A stretch of DNA of 64,000 bases, taken from the NCBI GenBank assembly GCA_036417435.1, contig CM070910.1, forward strand, positions 81,142,784 through 81,206,783, written 5' to 3'. Below the pieces are notes generated by a model. It saw only the letters and a list, made by a program, of their open reading frames with translations. It had not been told where the DNA came from and did no database searches. Source of the stretch: Inia geoffrensis (lineage: Eukaryota; Chordata; Mammalia; Artiodactyla; Iniidae). Positions 62,619 to 64,000 of the stretch are shown here, in pieces. Position 1 is the first letter of the stretch. Every line of letters begins with the position of its first letter. The translations under genes were made by a program, and so were the position numbers.

Positions 62619-64000
62619 GAATTCTTCTTCCTGTAGGGAAATCAGAGTTCAATGTGCCTGTCCAAACACATCGAGTTAGCCGCTCATTGGTTCTCCTTAT
62701 TCCTGTTCATCTTCCACGGAAATTCCAAACTGTGCCAAACAAGAGGTCAAAAGCAGTGACTCTCCATGTGGGGAGAACGTTAATATCGCATCTGGAACGG
62801 CAAACTCCATTATCATGGGGCGAAAATGGCGATGCGTTTTAGAAATTGTGCCTGATCACTTCGTGGACCATATTCTGGGTTTTCCATGCATATTTTAGCT
62901 GAAGGATAAATCCCTGTAACGTGGAGATTTGGGACCCGTGGAATGGGAACCATGCACCATTACCTCAAAGGGTCTGCATTCCCTCACCAATAGTACAAGC
63001 CCCAAGTGTCCAGTCTCATCTTTCACACAGCTGTGGATGTAGAGGTGGTAAACCCAAGATTCCTCACAAGCCCTCAAGGACTTATTTAAGAATTTCTCTC
63101 TATTTCACAGTCCTTGTGCTTTCTTTTTCAAATTTATTTTTATAAGGGGATTTAGCTTATTTACACTGCTGTGTGTACGCTGCTGTACACAAATGATTTT
63201 CTTATGCAGACCTATAAATGTATGGGTTTTAAGTTTATTCATAGGTATATTCCTAGGTTTTGAATACGGGGTGTTGAGTCCATTTGGTTGAGCGAGGAGT
63301 AGGTCTTGTCTAATATATATTTGGCTTATGGAATGGTATCTGTCCTAATGTCAACCTCTGGTTCTATGCAGACTCCCCACTCTCCTTTCCCCTTAAGCAA
63401 GCATAAGTTTCTTTTGTAAATGTGAGACTCTGTTGTGTTTTGTAATGCAGTTCATGCGTAGCCGTGTTTACATTCCCAGTATTAGTGATATCTGATGATG
63501 TTTCTTTTTCTGTGTGCCTTATTTCACTTAGAATCCTCGTAACTAAATCCACTCATTATGCTGCTACTGCTCTGTGGCCATTGATTTCATTGTTGAGTGA
63601 TATTCCATTGTAGGGATGTACCACAACTTCTATATCCATTTTTCACTTTCTGGGATATTGAAGTTGTACCATAGTCAAGGTTTCCGTACACAGAGCAGCC
63701 CCAAACATTGGTGTGGCTGTGTCTTTTTCATTGAAATGTTCCGAATCTATAGCACCATAAGTGGAAGTGCCCTAGGCTCTCTAGCTTGGTTTTCTCTTTG
63801 TTCCAGGAAACACCATCCACTTCTCCAGAGTGGCTGTTGGCAATTTACATCCCGTCCATCAGCATAACAAGGCTGCCGGTTCTCCATGGCCTGTCCTGCC
63901 TCTCTGGATTTTACACTTTTTTCGGACTGCCCTTTTGATTGGTGGGAAGTGAGACTTCATTGTAGTGCGGATTTCCATTGCAGGCTTGCTTGTTTGGCCA
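62619..64000 (+). repeat. Satellite monomer m16', truncated by window end
   Basis: First 1,382 bases of m16', with the 4-bp loss near 63245 and t at 63540. The window stops at 64000, seven bases into the palindrome that begins at 63994. Confidence 0.93.

Larger units (their letters stand above)
1..64000 (+). repeat. L1-derived tandem satellite array, ~1,735-bp monomer (common cetacean satellite-like)
   Basis: The whole window is head-to-tail copies of one 1,732-1,737-bp unit; landmarks such as GAATTC, ACCTATAAA and a 72-bp palindrome recur once per unit in fixed order. No unit is inverted and no foreign insertion interrupts the array. Unit length, antisense L1 content and a mariner-like palindrome match what I recall of the common cetacean satellite in non-delphinoid whales. 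Such arrays are known to lie in constitutive heterochromatin; chromosomal position cannot be read from this window. The array structure is seen directly, while the family and host assignment rest on recalled knowledge. Confidence 0.93.
36119..64000 (+). repeat. Higher-order repeat copy 2, partial (27,882 of 31,239 bp)
   Basis: Repeats 4880-32761 at a constant offset of 31,239, including all length variants of m2, m9, m11, m12 and m15-m16. Six substitutions were found (copy 1/copy 2): 14225 a/45464 g, 19013 t/50252 a, 20295 g/51534 c, 20901 c/52140 t, 23353 t/54592 c, 32301 a/63540 t. The window ends seven bases into the palindrome of m16'. A full alignment may add a few differences in stretches I only sampled. 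Confidence 0.93.

Noticed and set aside
1..64000. CRISPR-like regular repetition
   Set aside because: Units are about 1.7 kb without short repeat/spacer structure, and the L1 content is mammalian.
4880..64000. HOR copies as a plain assembly duplication
   Set aside because: Not excluded, but six scattered differences, three of them CpG decays, argue for two real copies. Raw read support is the decisive test.

Overview
The window is one uninterrupted tandem satellite array. I see no protein-coding gene, RNA gene or unique sequence. The monomer is about 1,735.5 bp (range 1,732-1,737), and 64 kb holds about 36.9 copies, all in the same orientation. Each monomer carries one GAATTC in the same place (140, 1875, 3610, 5345 and so on), which I use as the monomer boundary. 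The monomer is built mainly from an antisense fragment of a cetartiodactyl-type LINE-1 (3' UTR and, less clearly, the end of ORF2). That fragment is interrupted by a 72-bp palindrome that resembles the ruminant/cetartiodactyl mariner-type inverted repeat. A block of about 470 bp has no origin I recognise.

Organism: length, L1 composition and the mariner-like palindrome fit the 'common cetacean satellite'. From memory, this is about 1.75 kb in baleen and sperm whales and about 1.58 kb in dolphins and relatives (Arnason and colleagues), and was later shown to be L1-based (Kapitonov, Holmquist and Jurka). A non-delphinoid cetacean is therefore my best guess. No database search was possible.

Layout: 1-4879 is a flank of about three monomers (a, b, c) of mosaic type. 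4880-36118 is a complete higher-order repeat (HOR) of 18 monomers, 31,239 bp long. 36119-64000 is the first 27,882 bp of a second copy. The two copies keep a constant offset of 31,239 with no length change, and I found only six single-base differences (about 0.02%). Smaller duplications are nested inside the HOR: a four-monomer duplication (offset about 6,944), a two-monomer duplication (offset 3,471) and a shorter pair at offset 6,941.

Nothing here works as a gene system. The sequence records repeated unequal exchange or conversion in constitutive heterochromatin. The points most worth following are the large young HOR outside primates, the CpG-decay bias among the few differences between copies, and an array of 72-bp hairpins, four of them perfect palindromes.
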